Positions 9,826-18,174 of a stretch of 64,000 nt of DNA are shown in pieces (the first letter of the stretch is position 1; every line of letters begins with the position of its first letter). Origin of the DNA: Fodinicola acaciae (GTDB lineage: Bacteria; Actinomycetota; Actinomycetes; Mycobacteriales; HKI-0501); contig NZ_WOTN01000001.1 in assembly GCF_010993745.1 (NCBI RefSeq), positions 2,855,235 through 2,919,234 of the forward strand. Direction: 5' to 3'. The position numbers and the translations under genes are program-made. The notes under the pieces are model-generated. The model had not been told where the DNA came from, did no database searches, and saw only the letters and a program-made list of their open reading frames with translations.

Positions 9826-10821
9826 TCAGCTGGCCGCGACCACTGGTGGCTCGACGGCTTTTCGCGCCAGCAAAGTGATCGCGGCGTTCACGTTGCGCAG
9901 CGTCGGCGCCGGGATGCCGAGCAGCTCAGCGATCTCGACCACGGCGCCGATGATGGCGTCGGTCTCCATCGCCTTGCCGGCCTCCAGGTCCTGCAGCATG
10001 GATGTCTTGTGGTTCCCCACTTTCTCCGCGCCGGCGATCCGCCGGTCGATGGAGACCTGCGGGTTGCTGCCGGCCGCACGCGCGATCGCGACGGTCTCGG
10101 CCATCATCCGCGCGACCAGGTCACGAGTGTGTTCGTGCGCGCAGATTTCCTTCATCGTCGCGCGGGTCAGCGCGCTCAGCGGGTTGAACGCCACGTTTCC
10201 CATCAGCTTGACCCAGATGTCGTCGCGCAGGTTGGGCTCCACCGGGCATTTCAGGCCGCCGGCCACCATCGCCTCGCTGAATGCCAGGCACCGCTGCGAG
10301 ATGCTGCCATCCGGCTCACCGATGGAAAACCGGGTGCCTTCCAGGTGCCGGATCACGCCGGGCGCCTCGATTTCGGTGGAACAGTAGACAACGCAGCCGA
10401 TCGCGCGCCAGACCGGGATCACCGCGCTGGTCGCGCCGCCGGGATCCACCGCGGAAATCCGGTGATTCTCCAGCCGATGTCCTTTCAGGCCGTGGAAATA
10501 CCACCACGGGATGCCGTTCTGCGCCGCCACCACGGCCGTACGCGGGCCGAGCAGCGGCGCCAACAGCTTGCCGGCGGTCGCGTACGAATGTGCCTTCAGG
10601 CCGAGGAAAACGAAGTCGACCGGCCCGACCTCGTTGGGATCGGCGGTGGCGTACGGATGCGCGTGGAAGTCGCCGCGCGGACTCTTGACATACACCCCGT
10701 GGTCCTGGAGTGCGACCAGGTGTGGCCCGCGGGCGACCAGATGGACTTCGACGCCGGCGCGATGCAGGGCGGCACCGACGTACGCGCCGATCGCACCGGC
10801 GCCGAGGACTGCGACTTTCAT
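9826..10821 (-). CDS. 2-dehydropantoate 2-reductase-family protein; candidate oxalyl-CoA reductase
   Basis: 331-residue KPR/PanE/ApbA-fold NAD(P)H reductase: Rossmann motif GAGAIGAYVG at the N-terminus and the family helix with the catalytic lysine (DIWVKLMGNVAFNPLSAL). The start is the ATG at 10821; the open frame extends 63 nt further but MKVAVLGAG is the normal family start. Context argues against pantothenate synthesis: the gene is divergent from a GntR regulator and beside an oxalate/glyoxylate operon, and an AGATTGCATAC operator lies about 33 bp upstream. In Methylobacterium a PanE homologue (PanE2) has been implicated as the oxalyl-CoA reductase that makes glyoxylate, so that role is inferred here. 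A true ketopantoate reductase remains the alternative. Confidence 0.8.
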   Translation of the reverse strand: MKVAVLGAGAIGAYVGAALHRAGVEVHLVARGPHLVALQDHGVYVKSPRGDFHAHPYATADPNEVGPVDFVFLGLKAHSYATAGKLLAPLLGPRTAVVAAQNGIPWWYFHGLKGHRLENHRISAVDPGGATSAVIPVWRAIGCVVYCSTEIEAPGVIRHLEGTRFSIGEPDGSISQRCLAFSEAMVAGGLKCPVEPNLRDDIWVKLMGNVAFNPLSALTRATMKEICAHEHTRDLVARMMAETVAIARAAGSNPQVSIDRRIAGAEKVGNHKTSMLQDLEAGKAMETDAIIGAVVEIAELLGIPAPTLRNVNAAITLLARKAVEPPVVAAS

Positions 10822-10853
10822 GTCATACCCCGTTCTGCAGGGTGGCCAAAGTA

Positions 10854-10871
10854 AGATTGCATACGATCTAC
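10854..10871. promoter_or_regulatory. Operator of the oxalate regulon, site 1 (panE-gntR)
   Basis: AGATTGCATAC (10854-10864) is identical to the left part of the sites at 19970 and 25581. The right half (ATCTAC) matches GTATGC at only 3 of 6 positions, so this copy is an imperfect palindrome. It lies between the divergent panE-like gene (start 10821) and gntR (start 11006). A second GCATAC half-site is at 10931-10936. The best candidate ligand is the adjacent GntR protein. Confidence 0.5.
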
Positions 10872-11005
10872 AGAATCCAGTCAAGGGTTTGGTAGGTAAA
10901 TTGTCCGCGACCGTGAGGCCAATGTCTTTTGCATACGAAAACCTGTACGCTCAAGGAGCTTGGCTTTTGCGAAATACCGACACAACGTCTCGGAGAGGTG
11001 CTGCG

Positions 11006-11740
11006 ATGACACAGCCGTCCAGCGGCTTACCCACCGCCACTCCCCGGCCAGGGGGCCGCAGCCGCCTGCTCGGGGACGGAGCGGCCGCACGCCGGGTCGA
11101 ACGACCCGCTCCGCTGCGACAGGCGGTCTACGACGCGCTGATCGAGCTCATCGTCAACCAGACCCTCAAGCCGGGCCAGCACCTGGTCGAGCTGGAGCTG
11201 GCCGAATATCTCGGCGTCAGCCGCCAGCCGGTACGCGAGGCGCTGCAGCGGCTGCAGACCGAGGGATGGGTCGACCTGCGGCCGGCGCAGGGTGCGTTCG
11301 TGCACACCCCGACCGACGAGGAGGCCGACCAGCTGCTGAGCGTACGGTCCGTTCTGGAGACGCATTCGGCTCAGCTCGCGGCGTCACATGCGACGCCGGA
11401 CGACGTGAAACAGTTGTGGGAGCTGCAGCAGGTCGGCCTCGACGCGCTCGCCGCCGCGGACACCGAGGGTCTGGTGGCCGCGAACGCCAACCTGCATGCC
11501 TTCATCACCAGCCTTTCCGGTAACAAGGTGCTGGCCGAGATGATCGCCACCGTCGACCGGCGCGTCCGCTGGTACTACACGCCGATCGCCCGTCCCCGTG
11601 GCAAGGATGCCTGGACCGAACACGCTGACCTGATCAAGGCCATCGCGGCCGGCGACGCCGAGTCGGCGAGCAGGATCATGCACCAGCACGCCGAGCGTAC
11701 GCGGCAGGCTTACCACGAGGAGCGGGCTCAAACGCATTAG
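11006..11740 (+). CDS. GntR-family regulator (FadR/FCD subfamily), putative oxalate-island regulator
   Basis: 244 residues from the ATG at 11006, preceded by GGAGAGG; the open frame upstream is antisense to the panE-like gene and was discarded. The winged helix is seen in LRQAVYDALIELIVNQTLKPGQHL and YLGVSRQPVREALQRLQTEGWVDL. The C-terminal FCD ligand domain has TDEEADQLLSVRSVLE, a histidine in NANLHAFI and HADLIKAIAAGD, suiting a metal-bound small carboxylate effector. It is convergent with the first OxlT gene (4-bp overlap) and divergent from panE. Conserved palindromes occur at three promoters of the island, so it probably controls them. Confidence 0.88.
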   Translation: MTQPSSGLPTATPRPGGRSRLLGDGAAARRVERPAPLRQAVYDALIELIVNQTLKPGQHLVELELAEYLGVSRQPVREALQRLQTEGWVDLRPAQGAFVHTPTDEEADQLLSVRSVLETHSAQLAASHATPDDVKQLWELQQVGLDALAAADTEGLVAANANLHAFITSLSGNKVLAEMIATVDRRVRWYYTPIARPRGKDAWTEHADLIKAIAAGDAESASRIMHQHAERTRQAYHEERAQTH

Positions 11741-13131
11741 GCCGGGTCGTCGACGACCTCTCTGCTGACCGGCTTCGGATCGGCGGTCACCAACACCTTG
11801 TGCGGACTTTTACGGCCGGGCTGGCGCAGGAACAGCGCCAGTACGCCGGCGACGATGCCGATCGAACCGGCCATCACGAACGCGCCCGGATAACCCCAGG
11901 CGCCGACGACCACGGCTCCCATGCCGGAGCCGAACAAGCCGCTGATCACCTTTCCGCTGTAGACCATGCCGTAGTTGCTGGCATTGTTGTTCTCCCCGAA
12001 ATAGTCGGCGGTCATGGCCGCGAACAGCGGGAAGATCGCGCCGCCGCCGAAGCCGGAGATCATCGAGAAGATCAGGAAGAACACCAGGTTGTGCGCCATG
12101 CCGGCCCACAGCAACAAAAACTGCGCCGAGCCGAGTACGACACAGACGAACACCAGTGTCTGTCTGCGGCCGTATCGGTCGGAGATCCAGCCGATCACGC
12201 CTCGGCCGGTGCCGTTGACGATCGCCTTCAGGCTCGCGCCGGTGGCCGCGATGGCCGCCGCGAAGCCCATTTCCTTGCCGAACGGCACCTGGAACGCGAT
12301 GCCGAAGATGTTGATGCCGGAGGTCATCAGCAGGCACAGCCACATCAGCGGCAGCACCGGCTGCCGGATCGCCTCACGCGGGGTGAACTGCTTGACCGCC
12401 GGCGGGTTTTTCAGCAGTGACCGGGTGGCCCGCGGATCGGCCTGCAGCTTCAGCGGGTCGACGTGCGCCGGCCACCAGTTTTTCGGCGGGTCCTTGAAGA
12501 AAAAGCCGCTGATGCCGACGGCGGCGAGGACGTACAGACCCACCAGGTCCAGGATGACGGTGTAGTTGCTCACGTCCATGGCCGAGGTGAAGAGATAGAC
12601 GAACGGCACCGAGCCGTACGCGAACGCACCGTTGACGAAACCGGTCTTGCCGCCGCGCCGTTCCGGATACCACTTGCCGACCATGTTCACGCAGGTCGCG
12701 TAGACCAGGCCGGCTCCGATGCCGCCGAACATGCCGAAGCCGATGTACGCGAAGATGACGTGCGGTGCGTGGGAGAGCGCGAGATAGCCGAAAAACGCGA
12801 AAAGCGCGCCGAGCAGCATCGCGTTGCGCGCCGACAGCTTGCCGCTTTCCCGCAGCCGGCCGGCCGGATACGCGGTTGCCGCCTGAAAGAAGACCCACAC
12901 ACCAAGCATCCAGAAAATGTGGATCGAGGCCCAGCCGTGTGACTTGTGCAGGGTTTCCTCGGCTGCTCCGAAGGCGTACTCGGAAATGCTGATGCCGAGC
13001 ATGCCCAGCCAGGGCAGCCACACCATCAGCCACCGCGGCCGCCGCATGATGTCGTGAGGTGTCTCACCGATGCGATACACCCGGCCGTTTTGGTCGGTAA
13101 CCTCTCGGAAACCGCCTGTCGCTACGCTCAT
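11737..13131 (-). CDS. OxlT-type MFS carrier (oxalate:formate antiporter family), copy 1
   Basis: 464 residues with about 12 predicted membrane spans; sequence is close to copies 2 and 3. Family signs are the GGIGAGLVYATCVNMVGKWYPERRG segment and the late YFGENNNASNYGMVYSGK segment. The cytoplasmic N-terminus carries NGRVYRIGETPHDIMRRPRW, a motif shared with copy 2. Last gene of the minus-strand ThDP-frc-ligase operon. The probable substrate is oxalate or a related dicarboxylate/formate exchange, inferred from frc in the same operon. The weak ribosome site suggests lower expression. Confidence 0.85.
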   Translation of the reverse strand: MSVATGGFREVTDQNGRVYRIGETPHDIMRRPRWLMVWLPWLGMLGISISEYAFGAAEETLHKSHGWASIHIFWMLGVWVFFQAATAYPAGRLRESGKLSARNAMLLGALFAFFGYLALSHAPHVIFAYIGFGMFGGIGAGLVYATCVNMVGKWYPERRGGKTGFVNGAFAYGSVPFVYLFTSAMDVSNYTVILDLVGLYVLAAVGISGFFFKDPPKNWWPAHVDPLKLQADPRATRSLLKNPPAVKQFTPREAIRQPVLPLMWLCLLMTSGINIFGIAFQVPFGKEMGFAAAIAATGASLKAIVNGTGRGVIGWISDRYGRRQTLVFVCVVLGSAQFLLLWAGMAHNLVFFLIFSMISGFGGGAIFPLFAAMTADYFGENNNASNYGMVYSGKVISGLFGSGMGAVVVGAWGYPGAFVMAGSIGIVAGVLALFLRQPGRKSPHKVLVTADPKPVSREVVDDPA

Positions 13132-13284
13132 GTTGTCTCATTTCGCCTTGCTACGCCCCACCGGTTGCCGCCGGCGGAGCTCGGTGCCCCGGTTGCCGCC
13201 GCGAGCACCAGTTGGTCGGGGAGTCGTCGCCGAGGACGGTTGGCTGCCGTCCCCGGCGAAGGCGGGTAGAAATCCTTGCCAGTT

Positions 13285-14700
13285 CTAGTCGGATCCGGCC
13301 AACCGGCTGGTGTGCCCGGAAACCGCGGCCTCCGACGCCGCTGCCGGTGGCGTGGTGAGATCCTCGATGATCCCGCGCTTTCGTCCCGGCTGCCGCAGGA
13401 ACAGCGTCAGCACCGCGGCGACGATCGCGATTCCGCCGGCCAGCAGATAGGCGCCGGTGTAACCCCAGGCGACGATCACGCCGGCCGCGATGCCGCCGCC
13501 GCCGATGCCGCCGAAGAGTTTGGCACTGTAAACTAGGCCATAGTTTGTGGCGTTGTTGTTTTCGCCAAAGTAATCTGGCACCAGAGCGGCAAACAGCGGA
13601 TAGAACGCACCGCTGCCGAAGCCGGTCACGAAGGCGAAGAACATGAACAGCCACAGGTTGTGAATCGAGCCGGCCCACAGCACGCCGAACTGTGCGGCCG
13701 CCGCGATCAGCAGGACCAGCGTGAGGGTCTGCTTACGGCCCAACCGGTCGGACAACCAGCCGACCAGAGCCCGGCCGGTGCCGTTCACGATCGACAGGAT
13801 GCCTGCCGACGAGGCGACCACGAACGGACCGAAACCACTGACTTTCGCAAACGGCACCTCGAAGTTGATGCCAAACAATGACACCCCGCCGATGATGACC
13901 AGGCACAGCCACATCAGCGGCAGCATGCCGGTGCGGATCGCCTGCATCGGCGAGAACTGCCGCACCGCCGGCGGGTTTTTCGCCAGGCTCCTGTTCTTTC
14001 CGTGGTCGCTGGCCCACGCCAGCGGGTCGACCTCGCTCGGCCACCAGTTCTTCGGCGGATCCTTGAAGAAAAATCCGCAGACCACCACGGCGACCAGCAT
14101 GTAGAGCCCGACCAGGTTGAGCACGATCGAGAAGTCACCCGGGTTGAACACGTAGCTGAAGATGTAGATGAACGGCACCGCGCCGTAGGCGAAGCCACCG
14201 TTCACGAATCCGGTACGCGCACCGCGTTTTTCCGGGAACCACTTGCCGACCATGTTGATGCAGGTCGCGTAGACCAGACCGGCACCGATGCCGCCGAGCA
14301 CCGAATAGCCGAGAAAGGCCAGGACCAGGTTGCTGCTGTTGGCGATGGTGAAATAGCCGATGCCGCTGCACACCGCGCCGGCCAGCATCGCGGTGCGGGC
14401 CGAGATGACGTTCTTCTCCCGCAGGCGGCCGGCTGGAAAGGCCACCGCCGCCTGGAAAACGGCCCAGATGCTGGCGAGCCAGAAGGTGTCGCCGAGGGTC
14501 CAACCGTACGATTTCTCCAGCGTCTGCTCTGCGGCTCCCCAACCGTACTCGAAGACGCTGACGGCCATCATCGCGAGCCAGGGCAGCCACACCATCCAAC
14601 CGCGTGACCGGCCCATGATGTCCCTGGGGCTCTCGCCGACTCGATAGACGCGGCCGTTGTGATCGGTGATTTCCTGGAAAGTTGCTGCCGCACTGCTCAT
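13285..14700 (-). CDS. OxlT-type MFS carrier, copy 2
   Basis: 471 residues from the ATG at 14700, with GGAGAGAAAGGG just upstream; the 33 extra codons in the open frame are rejected because the ribosome site and the alignment with copy 1 both favour this start. It shares with copy 1 the N-terminal NGRVYRVGESPRDIMGRSR, GGIGAGLVYATCINMVGKWFPEKRG and YFGENNNATNYGLVYSAK. The two lie in tandem, probably from a duplication, and may differ in substrate (import versus product exchange). About 12 membrane spans. Same operon as frc and the acyl-CoA ligase. Confidence 0.85.
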   Translation of the reverse strand: MSSAAATFQEITDHNGRVYRVGESPRDIMGRSRGWMVWLPWLAMMAVSVFEYGWGAAEQTLEKSYGWTLGDTFWLASIWAVFQAAVAFPAGRLREKNVISARTAMLAGAVCSGIGYFTIANSSNLVLAFLGYSVLGGIGAGLVYATCINMVGKWFPEKRGARTGFVNGGFAYGAVPFIYIFSYVFNPGDFSIVLNLVGLYMLVAVVVCGFFFKDPPKNWWPSEVDPLAWASDHGKNRSLAKNPPAVRQFSPMQAIRTGMLPLMWLCLVIIGGVSLFGINFEVPFAKVSGFGPFVVASSAGILSIVNGTGRALVGWLSDRLGRKQTLTLVLLIAAAAQFGVLWAGSIHNLWLFMFFAFVTGFGSGAFYPLFAALVPDYFGENNNATNYGLVYSAKLFGGIGGGGIAAGVIVAWGYTGAYLLAGGIAIVAAVLTLFLRQPGRKRGIIEDLTTPPAAASEAAVSGHTSRLAGSD

Positions 14701-14771
14701 ATGCGCCCTTTCTCTCCGGTGTTTGGGACTGTTCTTCGAATGCCTCCTCTCTCCCCGGATCGTGGCCGCGT

Positions 14772-16907
14772 TTACAGCAGCCCGGCGGCGCGTGCCCAAC
14801 GATACTTGGCACCCAGGACTGCCACTGGCTTTTCGGTGGTGTACGGGTAGGCGACGACACCGTGCTGGTACAGGTAGTCGCTGGCCTCCTCCACCTCCAC
14901 GTCACCGGACAGCGACGCCACCACCGGCTTGTGGATCCCCTTGGCGCGGAACTCCTCGACCACCTCGGCGACCAGCTTCGCGAACACCATCGGCGGCGTC
15001 ACGATCGTGTGCCAATAACCGAGAATGAGCGAGTGGATACGCTCGTCCTCCAAACCGAGAGCGATGGTGCTGCGATACGTGGACGGCGGCTCACCACCGG
15101 TGATGTCCACCGGGTTTCCGGCCGCGCCGAACGGCGGAATGAACGCGCGGAAAGCCTTGTCCAGGTCGTCGGGGATCTGCATGAGCCGCAGGTCGTTGTC
15201 CACACAGGCATCCGAAAGCAGCACACCCGAGCCGCCGGCGCCGGTGATGATGACGACGTTCTCACCTTTGGGCGCCGGCAGAAGCGGAATGCCGCGCGCG
15301 TATTCGAGCATGTCGTTCAGGCCGGGAGCGCGGATCACGCCGCTCTGCCGCAGAATGTCGTCGTAAACCTTGTCGTTTCCGGCCAGCGCGCCGGTGTGCG
15401 AGCTCGCCGCCTTGGCGCCCTGCGCCGTACGACCGGCTTTCAGCACCACGACTGGCTTTTTCTTCGAGACGCGCTGCGCGGTCTCGGCGAACGATCGGCC
15501 GTCCTTCAGATCCTCCAAGTGCATCGCGATCAGGCCGGTGTTGTCGTCGGCCTCGAAGAAGGTGAGCAGGTCGTCCTCGTCGATGTCGGCTTTGTTGCCG
15601 ACGCCGACGATCGAGGAGACCCCCATCCGCGCCGACCGGCTGAAGCCGAGGATGGCCATGCCGATTCCGCCGCTTTGCGAGGAAAGCGCCACCTGGCCCT
15701 TCACGTCGTACGGCGTGCAGAACGTCGCGCAGAGATTCTCCGGCGTGTAGTAATAGCCGTAGATGTTCGGGCCGAGGATGCGTACGCCATGCTTGCGCGC
15801 GACCGCGACGACCTCGTCCTGCAGCTCCTGGTTGCCGGTTTCCCCGAATCCGGACGGGATCAGGATCGCGCCGGCGACACCTTTGGCACCGACCTCCTCC
15901 AACGCCGACGGCACGAACTGCGCCGGAATGGCGAAGATCGCCACGTCCACCTCGCCCGGCACGTCGGAGATCGTCCGGAACGCCTTGCGGTCGAGGACTT
16001 CGCTGGCCTTGGGGTTGATCGGATGGATCTCGCCCTGATAGCCGCCGTTGATCAGGTTTTTCATCACCGAGTTGCCGATTTTGCCAGCCTCGTTGGACGC
16101 GCCGATGACCGCGACGGAGGCCGGGTGCATGATCCGGTTCATCGACGCCAGGATCTGCTCCTGGGTGAACCGCTCCGGCTCCTTCGCCGCGGCCGGGTCG
16201 ACCAGGATCCGTACGTCCACGGCGGTCGCGCCACTCGGAGTGGCCAGCACCGGGTTGAGGTCCACTTCGGACAGTTGCGGAAAGTCGGTCACCAGCTGCG
16301 AAACCCGCTCGATGACGGTCGCCAGCGCGGCCTTGTCGACCGGTTGCGCGCCGCGTACGCCGCCCAGGATCTGCGCGGCCTTGATGCCATCGATCATCGA
16401 AAGCGCCTCGTCGCTGGACGTCGGCGCGAGCCGGAAGGTGACGTCCTTGAGCACCTCGACCAGGACGCCGCCGAGACCGAACGCGACGATCTTGCCGAAG
16501 GTTTTGTCAGTGGTGGCACCGACGATGACCTCTTGTACGTCGGGCCCGGTGGTCAGCTGCTGCTGCACCTGTACGCCGACGATGTGCGCGTCGGCGTTGT
16601 ACGCCTTGGCGTTGGCGATGATCGTCCGATAGCCCTCGGCCACCTGCTCCGCACTTGACCGGCCGACCAGCACACCGCCGGCCTCGGTCTTGTGCAGGAT
16701 GTCCGGCGACACGATCTTCAGTACGACCGGAAAGCCGATGCCGGCGGCCAGCGCCACCGCCTCGTTTTCCGACGTGGCAAGGCCTTCCGACGGTGTGGGG
16801 ATGCCGTATGCGTCGCAGACCTTCTTGCCTTCGACCGCGGTGAGCGAGTCACGTCCCTCGGCCGCCGCCGCGTCGAGCACCGCCTGCACGGCTGCTTTGT
16901 CAGACAC
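14772..16907 (-). CDS. ADP-forming acyl-CoA synthetase (acetate-CoA ligase superfamily)
   Basis: 711 residues from a GTG at 16907 behind AGGAGA; the longer open frame (to 17180) is antisense-overlap artefact with frc. Domain order is ATP-grasp first (residues 1-235, GFPVVLKIVSPDILHKTEAGGV), then a CoA-binding Rossmann domain (IMHPASVAVIGASNEAGKIG) and the ligase domains, with the phospho-His in SSHTGALAGND. This beta-then-alpha order is reversed relative to the commoner alpha-beta fusion. By context the acid activated is oxalate, formate or a 2-hydroxyacid, giving a route to CoA thioesters independent of Frc; that is inference. It lies 23 bp after frc. Confidence 0.85.
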   Translation of the reverse strand: MSDKAAVQAVLDAAAAEGRDSLTAVEGKKVCDAYGIPTPSEGLATSENEAVALAAGIGFPVVLKIVSPDILHKTEAGGVLVGRSSAEQVAEGYRTIIANAKAYNADAHIVGVQVQQQLTTGPDVQEVIVGATTDKTFGKIVAFGLGGVLVEVLKDVTFRLAPTSSDEALSMIDGIKAAQILGGVRGAQPVDKAALATVIERVSQLVTDFPQLSEVDLNPVLATPSGATAVDVRILVDPAAAKEPERFTQEQILASMNRIMHPASVAVIGASNEAGKIGNSVMKNLINGGYQGEIHPINPKASEVLDRKAFRTISDVPGEVDVAIFAIPAQFVPSALEEVGAKGVAGAILIPSGFGETGNQELQDEVVAVARKHGVRILGPNIYGYYYTPENLCATFCTPYDVKGQVALSSQSGGIGMAILGFSRSARMGVSSIVGVGNKADIDEDDLLTFFEADDNTGLIAMHLEDLKDGRSFAETAQRVSKKKPVVVLKAGRTAQGAKAASSHTGALAGNDKVYDDILRQSGVIRAPGLNDMLEYARGIPLLPAPKGENVVIITGAGGSGVLLSDACVDNDLRLMQIPDDLDKAFRAFIPPFGAAGNPVDITGGEPPSTYRSTIALGLEDERIHSLILGYWHTIVTPPMVFAKLVAEVVEEFRAKGIHKPVVASLSGDVEVEEASDYLYQHGVVAYPYTTEKPVAVLGAKYRWARAAGLL

Positions 16908-16930
16908 TGAGAATTCTCCTCGTTGAGCGA

Positions 16931-18160
16931 TCAGATGACACCGGCGGCGCGGAGCTCGGTGAGTTTGTCGGCGCTGTAGCCCAGAGCGCCAAGCACCTCG
17001 TCGTTGTGCTCGCCGAGCAACGGCGAACGCTCGACCTCGACCGGAGAGTCGGAGAGTTTCAGCGGGCTGCCAACGGTCTTGAAGGTGCCGCGTTCTGGAT
17101 GCTCCACCTCCACCACGGTGCCGAGGCCGGCCAGCGTGGCGTCCTCGATCAGCTCGCTGGTGGACAGGATCGGACCGCACGGGATGTCATGCGCGTTGAG
17201 CTTTTCCATGACCTCCCACTTGGTGTGCCGCTCGGTCCACTCCTCCACCAGCGCGAACACCTTGTCCAGCTTGGAAAGCCGTGCCTCCGGCGTGGCCCAC
17301 TGCGGGTCATCGACCAGGTCCGGGCGGCCGATCAGCTCGGCCAGCGGCTTCCAGCCGGGCGGCTGGATGATGACGTAGATGTAGTCGTTTGGCCCGCCCG
17401 GCGCGCATTTCACCGCCCAGCCCGGCTGGCCGCCGCCGGACGCGTTGCCCGAGCGCGGCACCTCGGTGCCGGTGTTGGGCGTCGGATACTCGTTGAGCGG
17501 ACCGGCCATGATCCGTTGCTGGTCACGCAGTTTCACCCGGCACAGGTTCAGGACGGCGTCCTGCATCGCCACCTGTACGCGCTGGCCGCGGCCGGTGTTC
17601 GTCCGCTGGTAGAGCGCCGCGAGAATCGCGGCGACCAGGTGGATGCCGGTGCCGGAGTCGCCGATCTGCGCGCCGGTCGCGGTCGGCGGGCCGTCGGCGA
17701 AACCGGTCGTGCTCATCGAGCCACCCATCGCCTGCGCGATCACCTCGTACGCCTTGAAATTGGCGTAGCGGCCGGGGCCGAAACCCTTGATCGAGGCATA
17801 GATCAGCCGCGGGTTGATCTCCCGCAGCCGCTCCCAGCTGAAGCCGAACCGGTCGACCACGCCGGGCCCGAAGTTTTCCACCAGGATGTCGGAACTCTTC
17901 ACCAGGTCGACGAAGACGTCCTTGCCCTGGTCGCTTTTCATGTTGAGCGTGATGCTGCGCTTGTTGCAGTTGAGCATGGTGAAATACAGGCTGTCCACGC
18001 CGGGTTTGTCGCGCAGCTGCTGGCGGGTGATGTCACCGCGGCCCGGCGCCTCCAGCTTGACCACGTCGGCGCCCAGCCAGGCGAGCAGCTGGGTGGAGGA
18101 CGGTCCACTTTGGACATGCGTCATGTCCAGGACGCGTACGCCTTCGAGCGCTTTACCCAT
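16931..18160 (-). CDS. frc: Formyl-CoA:oxalate CoA-transferase (class III)
   Basis: 409 residues from the ATG at 18160 behind GGAGGG; the upstream part of the open frame is a shadow of the ThDP gene. Class III CoA-transferase that moves CoA from formyl-CoA to oxalate. The catalytic Asp is D168 in IGDSGTG, and Frc-diagnostic segments are present: [18 protein letters not shown], and a glycine loop SGGGQPGW where Oxalobacter Frc has GGGGQPGW. Length equals the family norm (about 425). The neighbour upstream (14 bp) is the ThDP enzyme and downstream the acyl-CoA ligase, so formyl-CoA could be recycled within one operon. Confidence 0.9.
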   Translation of the reverse strand: MGKALEGVRVLDMTHVQSGPSSTQLLAWLGADVVKLEAPGRGDITRQQLRDKPGVDSLYFTMLNCNKRSITLNMKSDQGKDVFVDLVKSSDILVENFGPGVVDRFGFSWERLREINPRLIYASIKGFGPGRYANFKAYEVIAQAMGGSMSTTGFADGPPTATGAQIGDSGTGIHLVAAILAALYQRTNTGRGQRVQVAMQDAVLNLCRVKLRDQQRIMAGPLNEYPTPNTGTEVPRSGNASGGGQPGWAVKCAPGGPNDYIYVIIQPPGWKPLAELIGRPDLVDDPQWATPEARLSKLDKVFALVEEWTERHTKWEVMEKLNAHDIPCGPILSTSELIEDATLAGLGTVVEVEHPERGTFKTVGSPLKLSDSPVEVERSPLLGEHNDEVLGALGYSADKLTELRAAGVI

Positions 18161-18174
18161 GTTGGCCCTCCGAC

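Noticed and set aside
10511-11005. Long N-terminal extension of the GntR protein
   Set aside because: It overlaps the panE-like gene and the operator; the ATG at 11006 has a good ribosome site.
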